From positions 19,271,690 through 19,335,689 of the forward strand of contig CM026423.1 of the NCBI GenBank assembly GCA_014871385.1: DNA of 64,000 nt. The letters run 5' to 3'. Below the pieces are notes generated by a model. The model saw only the letters and a list, made by a program, of their open reading frames with translations. It had not been told where the DNA came from and did not search any database. The DNA comes from Ceratodon purpureus (lineage: Eukaryota > Streptophyta > Bryopsida > Pseudoditrichales > Ditrichaceae). Of the stretch, positions 11,089 through 23,542 are shown one piece after another. The position numbers and the translations under genes were made by a program. Every line of letters starts with the position of its first letter. Positions within the stretch are counted from its first letter, which is position 1.

Positions 11089-12202
11089 GGAACCCTAAAC
11101 CAGTTAATAAGCTTATGAATTGATTATTTTAGAATACCTCTTCAACATAGGGGGAGAGCACAATAAAGTGGACCACAAAGTGACGCATGTGATCATTTGG
11201 AAGTGATTATGAAGTGTGCTGTTTTTCAAAGCTCAAATCTGATTTTGAGCATTTTGGTGTAGTTTTTGAGCATTTTAGTCACTTTCTAAGGTGTCATAAG
11301 GTGTCTTACACACACCTTCATAAAAAGAACATCCTGAATTGAAACTAAATTTGACCATTAGTTCTAAATCATGAAAACAAACTTTTCCAAAGTCTTGATT
11401 TCTTCATTTACAGCCCTCTATTGTCTTTAGAAGATGTTTTTTCCAATTTAAAAAACAATGTTTGGTAAAAAAAAACACACAAAAAGTACCGCCAAAGTGA
11501 CCCTCCTAAAAAACATCTCGGCGGTACTTTAGGAACCCTAAACTAATTAATGAGTATATGAATTTACTATTTTAGAATACCTCTTACACATACAGAGGGC
11601 TGCACTTCATCAAAAGTGATTTCAAACAAAACCCTAAACCGTTATGTTCACTTTTCCAAATGACTACATTCACTTTGCCCGACTTCGGCGTCTCTGTTTT
11701 CCATTGTAAACTCAATTTATTTTCCCACAACTTTGGGAAGTTCAAGAAGATCAAGTCTACTTTCCGTATCCCAAACTTAATTTTGCGTTGACTTAACGGA
11801 GATCCCCCTTTCTCTAGTGTTTACGAAAGGGGCTGAAATTGGGGAAAAGATAAGCACTTTTTTGGTTCACTTTATTGTGCTTCCCCCCCATACACAGGGC
11901 ACAACTTCATCAAAACTTCAAAAGTGATTTTTAGATAATTTTTTATTCTTTTCTAGCCACTTTTTCAAATGATTGCATTCACTTTGCTTAGATTTAAAGT
12001 CTTCATACACTAACTATAAAGTGTCTACTTTGCACGAAAATTTTCCAAGTTGTAAAAAACCAAGTTGAGATTCGAGAATCTATATTACCAAAAAAATTAA
12101 ATTAAATTACATCTTTCCATAACTTTGTGCAATTTTTCCAAAAGGCCTGAAAATGACAAATAGTTAAGCACTTTTTTGGTTGACTTTATTGTGCTCTTCC
12201 CC
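11089..12202. repeat. Nested direct and inverted repeats (non-coding element)
   Basis: GGGGGAGAGCACAATAAAGT starts at 11150. Its reverse complement recurs at about 11852-11888 (CACTTTATTGTGCTTCCCCC) and again at 12164-12202 in the same orientation. This gives inverted repeats bounding 739 bp or 1053 bp. Independently, a block around 11089-11149 (GGAACCCTAAACCAGTTAAT and following) recurs as a direct copy at 11529-11590. No protein-coding potential was seen. CATA or TA flanks the 11150-11888 version on both sides. Confidence 0.55.
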
Positions 12203-13692
12203 AGATAAGAAAATACACTTGCCATAGATAGTGTGCAACAAACTAGATATTAGAGTTTTTGGGGTGGGGCTCTCAGGCTCTCAGCTCCCATCCAACCCCT
12301 CTCCTCCATAAATCCCTTCAACAATTCCTCCCATAAGGTAGAGAGGGTGAATCCCGCCCGGGTCCCAATGCCGCCCCCTATGCTTTGGGGCTAGGTCACA
12401 CAATTTCACCCAGCGTGATTCCTGAAATTTTGCCAAAGTGCTCTAAACCCGTCCATGCTTTCAAAACTTAAGATCTTCTGATTGGTGCAGAAATGTTCTA
12501 ATTTCAGAATCCAACTGCCATATTAACCAAGACTCTATGAACGGTTAGTGGCCCCCCCTAGGATTGAGCACTCAAAAATTCATAGAAAATTATAGACTTA
12601 CTCAAAAAATGATTTTTTTTTTGGGATGACTTTGCACTAGCTTTGTAGTCCATTGAAAAATGATAAAAATTTTCCACCACTGTCCCAACTGTGCACATCT
12701 GAAATTTTAACGACTTGATCTGGACCCTCTACCTTATCACATCCAGATCGAGGGACTGTTTGGAGGGGAGGGACTGTAGTACAGATGCTCTATCAACAGT
12801 GCAGTACGAACTTTACGGCATTCCTCGGCCCTCAAGTTTCAACTGGACAGCCCCGAATCAGCATCGACTTTGTTGTTTATCATTCTTTTTTAAACAATCA
12901 TGGTCCAGTTCCCACGCATCGTGAAATAATCGGTAACCAGTCACTTATAACAAAGCCCCAACCAGCGCATCTGCAATTGAGAGCTGGCAGGATATTCAAG
13001 TCGGCAATATGATATTAAAACGTAGTTGACATCATTGCTTGCATGTGGCATCGGCTGCTGGAATCGCCAGGGCCCCGCACTCGCAAACAAATAACTAATA
13101 AAAAACATATTATCTATTATCAACCACCAGTTAAGAGTCAGTAGCCCGGCGCCCGCGTTGTGATGAGACTATTCGCGGAGCAAACTCTGGTTGTGGAATC
13201 TGGCATACTGTCCTCATCGACGACCAGATGGTATGATGGTAGCCATCATCGTTTTCTCTTTGATGACTGACCAGAAGAATCCGGTGTGCCGCGGAACTCG
13301 GTACTCGCCTTGCAGCGGCAGATTCGCAGACTTGTTGATAAATTCAACGCGCTTGAAGAAGCCTCGATCGGTTCTACGTAATCTGTATTCAGCTTAACTA
13401 GATTCAGATCTTTGTCGTCTTGTACCATTTCTGATGTAGGATCTCTACGTTTTTTCCACAAAACGAAGGTCTGTACCAGTGGTGAAATAAGACTATATAG
13501 CTGGTTTGTAGAAGCTAGACTGTCACATACATGATCAGGACTCTTCGGAAGGGTACCGACAATGGAGTGGTGAAGCTTCTTTTGGGTGCGTAGAAGCTGT
13601 CGAGACTCCCCGCAGTGGTTACTAGAACTCTGTCTTGGTGGCCGTACTTAGAGATCGACTGTTGCATAGTGTTGCACACATATTGGAGGAAG
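12203..13692. other. Upstream region of the LRR receptor kinase
   Basis: No credible gene. 12203-12700 is AT-rich and 12700-13600 has more balanced composition. It probably holds the promoter and leader of the receptor kinase that starts at 13693. No clear TATA box could be assigned. Confidence 0.35.
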
Positions 13693-16600
13693 ATGAAGAC
13701 ATGTTTGGTGAACTTGGTCTTGGTGCTTTTGGTGCAGCTGAGTATCTGCCTCTCCGGTGCACACGGCAATATATTCTTCTTGGAACAGCAGTGTACGTTA
13801 CTGAACTTCATTCACGTGTAGGGCCGCTTAAAGAGGTGTTTGTGAAGGTGCAACCGTTCAACCGATTGGTGAGCACGCCTTCGGTAACACCCGTTGTCAT
13901 TGTAGCAAGTGTGTGTAAAACAACGTTGCTCATCGAAGTGTTAATCTTGGTCATGTGCTCCACTGTGGTGCGTGAGGATCACGCAGTGATGTGGTTGACA
14001 CTGTGATTTGGTTGAGTGTCTTGGCCAAACCTAGCAGGACCTGGTCACTTACTGTATCACAGCTGGTGCTGCCTAGACTCAGCGTACGTCTAGAGCAATT
14101 AGGTCGTGACCAGTAATTGTACATGTTTCAGACAGTATGCTAATTAGAGAATCCAATAGTTAATTCAAAATTTCAAGTGCATCTAAGTTGTGTTAGAATA
14201 ATAGCTAGTCGAACTATCTGGTAAAGGTTGGTGTGCCAAATATCAGATTCAGTCAAATAATTAAGTGCCAAGTGACCACGATTGTGAGAAAATTGGTAGA
14301 AGTAAGGTGGAGTGATATACAATATTATTACGTGATTAAGTAAACCTTCACCACTATTATCATAGCTTCAGAATTCAGCAGAATTTCAATAATGGTCATA
14401 GTTGCATTGTGCTCTATGTTTCTCATAGAGCCGTAGAGTCTAGTGTCCAAGAAAGTGGACAATGATTCTACACTTCCAATGGACATATAGTAATGCATTT
14501 GGTGCAGGATTTTGGAAGAATCTTATGGACTTTTTAATCTGATACATGGGCCACAACGGATCAAACTTGTTGAATTTCACACTGGAGAGTCCTGACAGAC
14601 TGTTTGGCTTCACATTGTGTGATTTGTGCCAGTGAATGGACTACGCAACATTTCCTCCTACTGGAGTTCACAAAAGGGTAAAGCCCAAGGATATTTGAAA
14701 GGCTGGGACGACTCAAACACCCCATGTTTCGCAGAGGATGGAAAAAACTGGCTTGGAGTGGAGTGTCTTCAAACCCCAACCAATTACAGTTACATTGGAA
14801 ATTATTTCGATAACACAGTGGACAGCCTCATCACCGTTGTTGGCCTGTAAGCCTTTCCAGTTCTCAAATCATCATGTAGTACACAAGAAGTATAGTTAGC
14901 AGACGAGTTTGCATACTTTCAAGTTGTAAAAATATTACGTTGATGCACATGTTCCTGGTGAAGAAGTGGTGTAGAATAAAATGCAGTCATTGGAAGCTTC
15001 CGCAAGGGTGTAGTAATTATCGTATTTTCCCAAAGTGCACAATAATTTGTGTCTTACAGTTTTGTTTTAAACAAACCGATTGGTTAGTGCACAACAAATT
15101 GGGAATAACTGTTTTATTAGTATAATCTGACTGAGCTATAACATGATTGGACGAGTATGATTTGTACTTGGTGAGACTCAATAAACTACTACTAAATTCC
15201 CAATATGATGTGCAGGACCCTCCGAGAGGCAAATATTTCCGGTAGTCTACCAGAGGCCATTGGAGATCTTGCACCTTTAATGTTTCTGTAAGTTTGTGAA
15301 ACCATGATAGTTTCTGCACTTTCCACGAGGCAATGGTGAACATAAGCTTCTATCAAAATCATAACTCAAGTTTTGCAGTGTAGTTGTGTAGATAACATTC
15401 AAACTAGTAAAGGCACTACATTTTTTTTAAAATTGATTTTTAATTTTTTTTGAAACATACACAGCAGGACACTTGTGTGCCCAGATACCCATCTGGCATG
15501 TGGGAATCTTCCAATTGCCAACCTTTGCCGAGTGCTTAGAAGCACATAACCACTATGGTTGACAATGTTATCATTGTCATCATCGATTCATCTAATATTT
15601 TAGGTTTGTTTTTGGACCTAATTTGAGTCTTCAATTTTAAAGGGTCTTATGTAGATCCCTTGTAGTAAAATTTCTTACTTTTTCTCTAAAGATTCTTACA
15701 TTCGCCTTCTAGAGGCCATTAATGTGAAAATGGTTGTGGGAAAAATGTCAGAATCCCATGAAAAGTGAGAAATATTGCAGTAACATCAAGAAAAGATAGA
15801 GTTCAAAGGCACTCCTAATTTCTAAATATTTTTGTAAAAATCTTGTCCTACATCCTTTCATGTTCATTAAGCATAGGTTTTTGTTCCACATTTATTAAAG
15901 ATTCAATGAGATAATTGTTTGCAAGGGTTTTCAAAACTTAACATATTACTTAGCTACCTACAGTGTTTGATTCAATATGTGGTATTTTACAGGACTCTTA
16001 CAGGAAACTCTGACTTAACAGGCCCTCTTCCAGTTAGTCTTGCAAATTTGAGTGAATCCTTGATTACCTTGTGAGTGATCTTCTAAGTTATGACTTGGGT
16101 CTTTTGAATCTTAGACTTGTAGAAATCACTACTCAAATTTATTGTGCACATCCTTTATTTCCCATCTCATAAATAGTTTGTTTTATTAAAAACGAGAAAT
16201 AGTATACTCAATATACCTTGAAGATTGTATTGAGTATAAGCAAAAGTTAGTTAGGTGAAAATCTAAGGATTCAATCTGTTAATAGAAAGTTAGAAACTGA
16301 AACAATATTTAAGAAACTTTAAAGAAGCGAGTTTTAACATGGTTTCAGTAATACTACTCTTTGAATAGAGATTTTTGTTAAATTATTATTAAAATTTTAT
16401 AAAAAATAATACATAAATGAAACCATTTAAAAAATGTAAATGTCATGGTTCAACCAGCATGATTTAGATTTATTATTCTTAGCCTTCTTATTAACATTAT
16501 TGTTCTTAGTATTTCTAGGACTGCTTTGAAAAGATTGTGGATTAGAGAATCTCTCAAAAACTAGCTCACAACATATCATGAATATCCTTTTTTAACCAGA

Positions 16601-19600
16601 GACCTTCACAACAATAATTTTGATGGAAGCATTCTATCTCCAATTTCACATTTGTACCGTCTGCATACCTTGTAAGTGTCTTCTCTAACCTTTCATGAAG
16701 ATCTGAAATTTTAATTTGTTGGTTGGAATTGCATATTAGGAAGATGTGTATTAGCAATTTAATGTTATTTTTACTTGTTATTTCTAACCTCTTGGAACAT
16801 CCTGAAGAATAAAACCTCATTGTAATTGTGTAGGGACTTGAGTAATAACTCATTCACAGGAGCAATCCCAGCCTTCCGTAATCATACAGAATTGCAAACT
16901 CTTGCTTTGAGAGGCAATAAACTTGATGGCGAGATAGCAATGGATGCTTTTCTGTCTTTGAAAAGTCTGATCACCATGTAAGTTTTTGTCAACTTTTTTA
17001 ATTAATCATTTTTGTTAAATATAAAACTTGTGTACCACTTCAGTACTTTTCTGAAATTTTGTGAAAAATCTACCCAGGCATATTATGATTATCCGATTAA
17101 TTACTTAGAATTTAGAGTGTTAGCTTTTAAGGTGACAAGTACCTTTACTTGGTGATGCAGGGACTTGTCCAACAATAGTTTCTCAGGACCAATCCCCATG
17201 TTGATTGCTGACACCTCCCAAAACCAAGGACTTTCAATGATAAAGCATATGTAAGTTCGATTCGAGAAATCTCTGCAATTTCCCTCAACAACAAACAAAT
17301 ATCATAGCATACCCAGTGGTCCTTTAACCTTTATGCCCGTGAAGGTGCTTCAACGAACAACTCTTGTACCTTTACAGGTCTAGTGGAACTGCAGTCGATT
17401 TGTAACCGTAAGCACTTTACGTGTATGAAGACCCGACACCTACTCAATAAGAGCATGGTTTCACCTAGTTATTACTAATTGCGGCACTTACGGCCAGCCT
17501 AAAACGGGCTGTAATTTGCGGGTGATGGCTGTTTCCAGAACGCGGTCTAAATGATAAAGGTATTTAATTATAGGCCGCCACTGGGCTTGTTTCAAACCCC
17601 TAAGCATGAAAGCTAGATAGAGACTAAGGGGTTAAAGGACCACTGGGATGCTCTTCTGCATTGTCTTACACCTACCCTCAAACAGTACCTTATTGGTTAA
17701 TTGTGTGGCGTGTTGTCAACAGAAACCTGAGCAGAAATGCTTTCTCGGAGTCCTTATCAGACCTCGGAAGCATAAAATTCAATCAGAGTTACAATCAGAG
17801 TTACGATCTGAGTTACAACAATCAAAGTTACCAATTGAATTCCAGTGTACTACAGGTTTTGGATTTATCTCACAACAAGATATGGGGGGATGTTTCTAAA
17901 GTGGACGACCTAATGAGTGGGATTGGCTCCCAGATACAGGAAGTGTAAGTTGCATTTTTAACTATTTAAGATGCTCTGCCTTTAAGTTTTTACTTCAAGA
18001 AATTTACTTCTCAGATTTTGAATGTGTAGATTCTGGTTTACAAAGTAGGTTCTTTTATTTGCACTTTGTAGCTTACGAGTGGTATTTCACATTTGTTAGA
18101 GTGATGAGAGTCATGGGACTGCTTGTATAAATTATGCTAGGCTCATTTTCAGCAAATATATTAATTTTATTAATATTGCAATATCATTCGAACATAGGTT
18201 CAAGGTGGAACAAACAGACACTGTGTTCATGTTGGTCTCCGTCAGAGATAAAGAAAATTCTACTTCTAATTTGTATTGTTTACCTTGCTGTAATGTGCAG
18301 GTACCTTGATAACAACAACATAAGTGGGACTCTGTTATTAGATTCTCGGTTTTCTTATTACTATGGCAATTATACACGCCTTCGAATTTTAAGTCTTTCA
18401 TACAATTCCATTGAAAATGTAATATTATCCTTTGATGATACTGTATTCCGCCCCAGTTTGTTCAATAATATCAGGCAAGTTTTTGTTGATGGATTTACAA
18501 AATTGGTTTCTATTGATGATGGTTATTTTGCATAGTTCAAATTCAATTTGAAGTTTTAAAAACCAACCCACCAAAGTTCTAGTTTCCTATAAGTTAATTT
18601 ATGTCCAATCCTGAGTCTATAAGTGGACAAGAATTCAAAGAACATGAGACTGTTAAATGAAACAACATGACCACAACAACACCCTTGTAAAATACATGAA
18701 ATCTACTGACCTAACTTAAAGTACAATGCATAACTAGAAATTTGTGGTGTTGAACTTCAGACTTGCTGGCAATCCTTTCTGCAACACCACGGCTGGTAAT
18801 GACAGTTTCGACAGCTTTCTTGCAAATTGTCTATGTCGACAAAATTGTACAAGTATGTTTTAAACCTCAATGTTCATAAATGTAATAAGATTCAAATCTT
18901 CTAACCTTTCAGACTTTGAAAACTATTACTATCTTGCACTATCCTACAGTCCATGTTGGATAGCAGTAAATAGAACTCTTTTCCTAAAGTTAATGACCTA
19001 TGAAGTATGTTATTCTTACGCAATTCTATGTGATCATGTGGGCTCCAAAATGTTGTACAGCAATATTGGTGGACCACAAAATTATCAAATTAACCAAGAA
19101 AGTAAAAGAATTCCTTTGCTATTACTTCAGTCCACAGCATAATTTGCATGGTTTTGTGTACCTCATTGTATAAGTTAGCATGAAGTTACCTGTATAACAT
19201 ATGTAAAGATCCAATATTTGTGCGTTGGAAGTGTTTTTGGTATTGACTATACCGATCCAGTCGTTCATGAAATACTCTAATATTGAACTTCTCGTTGCTG
19301 CAGTTTATGATTTTGAAAAGAAAGCAAGGAATGATGCGGTAAAGATTGCACTAGCAGTGAGTGTGCCTTCTGTATTTTTGGTGGTTCTGGTGGCAGTACT
19401 CCTCTACCGCAAGAGCACACAAAAAGTTAGACAGCAACACAAGTATAACTTGATTCAGATGCAAAAAAGTAAACGTCCCAATTATGTCCTTGCAATGCTT
19501 TCCCTGTAATTCCCAAGAATCAAGTTTTTACAGCATCTCTCAATTAGTCTATTACGGTGTTTTACCATGGATCAATTGAATTCGTTGCATGTTTTTGTAC

Positions 19601-21936
19601 TCTGCAATTCATGAAGTGTAATACATAATCTATCTGACTTCATTTCGATTTTGTAGCATTTGAAGAGTATGACGTCAAGCCCACAATCTTCACTTATAGA
19701 GAACTTGAGATTGCTACCCGGAATTTCCATCCTACTATGAAGTTGGGTGAAGGAAGCTATGGTGCAGTTTATAAGGTATAATATCAAATCCATTGGCTAT
19801 TTCAACAAAATTAGGGATGTAATGGAGGGGCAGTCCTTGAAGGAATGCTCTTGTCTGTCTATGTTCCCCTTCCTGCACCCGACCTTTTCACAGGGTAGGT
19901 GGATTGAGATCATGGAATTACAAGTTAACCTTGAGTGGGGACTATTGAATTGTTAGTGTAAATCAGTAAGGGGATTGATGAGATTGGTTAAAGTCTCGGA
20001 GGGACAATTATAGTGTTGATAGTGTAGCCACCGGCTTCACCATGGTCCTGCTAAGAACCCTCATAAACATCGGGTGAGGTCCCGAATAGCACATGTGTCC
20101 CAATATTGGATATTCCAATCCTCAAAAAAATGTCCTACCGTAGCATCCAAGCAAGATTCATGAATCATCAGAGTTTACCCTCAAAGGAGAGTATTTCTAA
20201 ACCCCCAACCTCCTTCTACAAGACGTAGGATATAGACATGGAACGAACAACGGTATAGTTTTTGATTCACATCGGACTTCTGAAAATGAGCATAGAGATC
20301 TTCTTGAGCTTCCTACCTATCAACTTCATGTACTTGATGACTAGCATCTTCATGTTGCAAAATGAGCTGAAGTTCTGTCCGACTTTGTAATTGCAGGGTG
20401 AACTGTCCAAATCACATATTGTGGGCGTTGGTGAATTATCCAAGTCAAATATTGTTGCTGTTAAAACAGTTAAACAGCTTCCAATAAATATTGAGCAAGG
20501 CATGGAAGAGTTTCTGAATGAAGTGGCTTTAATAAGTGGAATGAAGCATCGGAACCTAGTAAAATTGAAGGGTTGCTGCTTGAAGGATAAACAGCGGTTG
20601 CTAGTATATGAATACATTGACAATCACGACCTCGAATGGCATCTTCTTGGTGAGTTGCTCTTGAATCACCACATCAACTTCAAAGTTCAAGTATCAAGAA
20701 ATTATGGTTTGCAGACTCACCGCGTTGAATTAATTATCTATGCCATAATACTGCAGAAGCTGGTAAATCCAAGACGATTTTGAGCTGGCCCCAACGGTTG
20801 AGAATCTGCGTGGGAGTAGCTCACGGACTGCACTACCTGCACTCATTGGCCCAACCTAAAATCATTCACAGGGACATCAAAGCAGCCAATATTTTACTAG
20901 ACAACAACTTTGAACCAAAGATAGCAGACTTTGGCTTGGCACTCCTGTTTCCGGAGGAGACAACCCATATCATGACTATCCATGTCGCTGGTACGAAGTA
21001 AGTTTTCAGGCATCTACATCTTTGGTAGGTGTTACCTATGTGGTAGTAAAAGGACCAACGTGCAACCTGAGTCCGTGTTTGTTAATATCATCTTGTGCTC
21101 GTTGATCTTACCTTCCAGAGGGTATCTTGCACCGGAGTATGCAGCTCTCGGTCAACTCAGCGAAAAAGCTGATGTCTACAGCTTTGGAGTTGTTTGTTTG
21201 GAAATTGTGAGTGGAAGAAGAAACGTTGACAGCAAGATGGACCCCGATCAAATGGTATTAGCTAACTGGGTAAGTGAACTTCCAACTTTGAAACACAAGA
21301 AAAAACCTTCCATACGTATTAAATGATTTAATTGGGGTGGTTCCAAAGAGTATGTTAAAAAGCAATTAAATTAATGGTGGAAGTTGGGAGTTGAAATAAG
21401 AATGTAACTAACTTACAAAACAACATACGTAATCAACATCTGAAATTACTGATTAAGGAACAGTGAGATAGCTTGATCTTGCGTTTCAGGAATATTTGAT
21501 TTTTGGATGTAGAGACAGTGTAGTGCTATTTGTTGGTCACATATCCCTTGCTCGTTGGCAGGCACTGAAGCTGCACCGTGAAGGAAGAGCTGTTGATATC
21601 CTGGATCCCAGTTTGGATTCTCTGAGTGAGAATGAGCTCGTACAAGTGAACCGAGTGATCCTCACAGCACTTTTGTGTCTGCAACACGATGAGGCTCGGC
21701 GTCCACTAATGGCAAACGTGGTTGCCATGTTACACGGGGAACACACACTGGATGTTGAAATCGAAGCAGCAGATATACCTCTTGGTTTTGATGAATATTC
21801 TGATAGTATTGAGATCCAGCAGCCTGGGTTAGGAATTATCATGGAAGATCATAGTATGCGTTTGTTTGAAGGAGGGTCAAGCACGAAAGGACCCTTGTAT
21901 CAACGCCAACTTTCAAGACGCCATGGAATCGTTTGA
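13693..21936 (+). CDS. LRR receptor-like serine/threonine kinase (16 exons, 853 aa)
   Basis: Predicted plasma-membrane receptor kinase. Exons: 13693-13792, 14633-14846, 15216-15287, 15993-16070, 16600-16671, 16834-16977, 17161-17250, 17723-17944, 18301-18474, 18761-18852, 19304-19468, 19657-19775, 20397-20649, 20757-20997, 21119-21269, 21562-21936. The phases agree and total 2562 nt. Residues 1 to about 25 form a signal peptide (start [13 protein letters not shown]). An LRR N-cap with WDDSNTPC follows, then leucine-rich repeats mostly on 72-bp-type exons ([13 protein letters not shown]), a Cys-containing C-cap (LAGNPFC), a transmembrane helix at about 434-454, and a kinase with GEGSYG at 505-510, Lys537, HRD 636-638, DFG 656-658 and an APEY motif. 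It is an RD-type, probably active kinase. Layout resembles plant LRR-VIII kinases; the ligand is unknown. Oddities: an 11-residue duplication before Lys537, an NQSY-rich insert in the ectodomain, and a GC donor after exon 9. Confidence 0.88.
17306..17652. mobile_element. MITE (347 bp) in an intron of the receptor kinase
   Basis: The ends are inverted repeats. CCCAGTGGTCCTTTAACC at 17312-17329 is the perfect reverse complement of 17630-17647, and the match extends outward (AGCAT at 17306-17310 with ATGCT at 17648-17652) with a 1-base indel. The interior has no coding potential and is more GC-rich than the surrounding intron. No convincing target-site duplication was found. CAGTGG termini are hAT-like, but the superfamily is uncertain. 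The right end lies 70 bp before exon 8. Confidence 0.75.
20397..20462 (+). repeat. 33-bp in-frame tandem duplication in the kinase N-lobe
   Basis: Bases 20397-20429 and 20430-20462 are diverged copies that encode [11 protein letters not shown] and [11 protein letters not shown] back to back. The second copy leads into the VAVK lysine. The usual plant kinase has one such strand pair here. Confidence 0.85.
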
Positions 21937-23035
21937 ATCAGCAATAGATGCCATTCCTGTCGAAAACAGAAGTGACGTAAGGGACACAGCTTCTGGTGTC
22001 ATTTCTGGAGTGCCTTCGTGGGCTTTTGTATGATTACGAAGATTGATTTAAGATGTTCAGAGGAAGATGGCTGGATATATCAATGGATTCAGGATTGAGT
22101 TATTTGCAGTCTAGTAGTTAAGTGTATATCACCAAAGCGGCATATCAATTTTATTTCCAAAATGTAATGTGTAATTGTGTCAGCGTGGACTGAATTTACG
22201 AAAGTCCGGCCAGTCCCAAGAATCACAAGAAATAGCAGACTGAGTATCAAGAGGATGTTCGCCGATTTGACGTGTTCAATCGAATTTCCTCGAGCATACA
22301 CGCACGACAGGGTACATCTACCAAGGGTCGTGACATGCAGGGTACATCTACCAAGGGTCGTGACATGCACAGGCTTCCAAAATATATCCGCTGAAACTCA
22401 CCGGAATATACTGTAAGTGACTATATGGAATCTACTAATATTTGTTCACAATATGACATAGGTTATAGACATGTGAAAGTGACCAGTACTACATCTAGCA
22501 GAGAGCGAGCCCAACAGTTATCATAACCAACAACGAGTTTATGCGAATCTTTCAATATGATAATTTGTCCTCCGTGTGCTAATCCATAATTTCACGACAT
22601 ACACGCCGAAATTACATGAGTGTTAGCACCGCACTCTAGTTACGGGACTCCGCAGCCCACATCGTTACAACTTCCATTCATCTGCAGATAGGAACTACAC
22701 GCGATACAACAATTCATTTCAACATTAAACTTAGCTCTGTTACCTTTTTGTGATATGCATCATGTCATTAAAGCAGCTCTCGTAACTATCAACACAGATA
22801 TGCACAGACCAACTGAGACTTTGGTAGGCCCTCTTATTAATCAATCAGAATATGCCACAATTATTCATATCCACATTCATGGCATTAAGCAGAAAGTGCT
22901 TCCCCGTTTCTATACTGCTTTAGTCAGCACTCCGATTTCCAACATAATCATCTAGTATACCCACATCAGGTGCAGGCCTGTTCATTGCAAACTGATTATT
23001 TATGATAATCGGCACTGAGGGTTGTAAATAATACT
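21937..23035. other. Intergenic, receptor kinase 3' region
   Basis: Probably contains the 3' UTR of the receptor kinase and, at its right end, the 3' UTR of the convergent SH3b-like gene. Apart from the 30-bp direct repeat at 22308-22367 nothing else was recognised. Confidence 0.4.
22308..22367 (+). repeat. Perfect 30-bp tandem duplication
   Basis: Two identical adjacent copies of a 30-bp unit (22308-22337 and 22338-22367) beginning CAGGGTACATCTACCAAGGG, located downstream of the receptor kinase. Confidence 0.9.
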
Positions 23036-23542
23036 CTAGCACTGGAAAATGTTGCAGTTTCCTACACCGCCGCAATCGACGTAGTAATCTGCCACCCACC
23101 CGACCATGCCCGTCGCCGGAACCGTCACCTTCAACCACCAGGGGTCGTCGAAGACGAAATCACTCTGAGTCCTGCACAGCACAGTCACGACCGTTCTGGG
23201 AGTGAGAGTGGTCAGGACGACCGTGCCCGCTCCGGGCGACCCTTGAAGCAGAGTCCTGTTCAGAATCGTGCCGGTGATGGCACCCTGAGCAAAGCATAAG
23301 CAGCTTGCCACCAGCACAGCCACAAGGAAAATAGACAAAAGCCTGCAAAATAGAGATACCATCAACCAATCTCAAAGTCAGGTTACTTAATAGTACAAGT
23401 GATGGCCTTCTCCTTGCACATCGATGACAGATTCATTGTTTACTCTCCAACTGGCAATTAAAACAAAAACTAGCCCCTCGGTATGGACAATAACGTTATG
23501 CGAACAGAAGATAAGGTGCAAATGGTACCTTGATTTCGCCAT
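23036..23542 (-). CDS. Small secreted SH3b-like protein (2 exons, 106 aa)
   Basis: Exon 1 is 23542-23529 (MAKSR) and exon 2 is 23342-23036, joined AG|G over a 186-bp GT-AG intron. An unspliced start at 23362 is possible but gives a poorer N-terminus. Residues 1 to about 25 are a clear signal peptide ending FAQG. The mature part of about 80 residues contains LLQGSPGAGT, RTVVTVLCRTQSD, DPWWLKVTVPATGMVGWVAD and YYVDCGG. This follows the pattern of bacterial-type SH3 (SH3b) domains: a Gly/Pro turn, a VxxxC strand, a Trp-Leu-Lys-Val strand and a GWVxDxYV end. Cysteines in the mature chain could form disulfides. Predicted extracellular; ligand unknown. SH3b domains of this form are typical of secreted actinobacterial proteins. 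The family call is inference from pattern. Confidence 0.6.
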
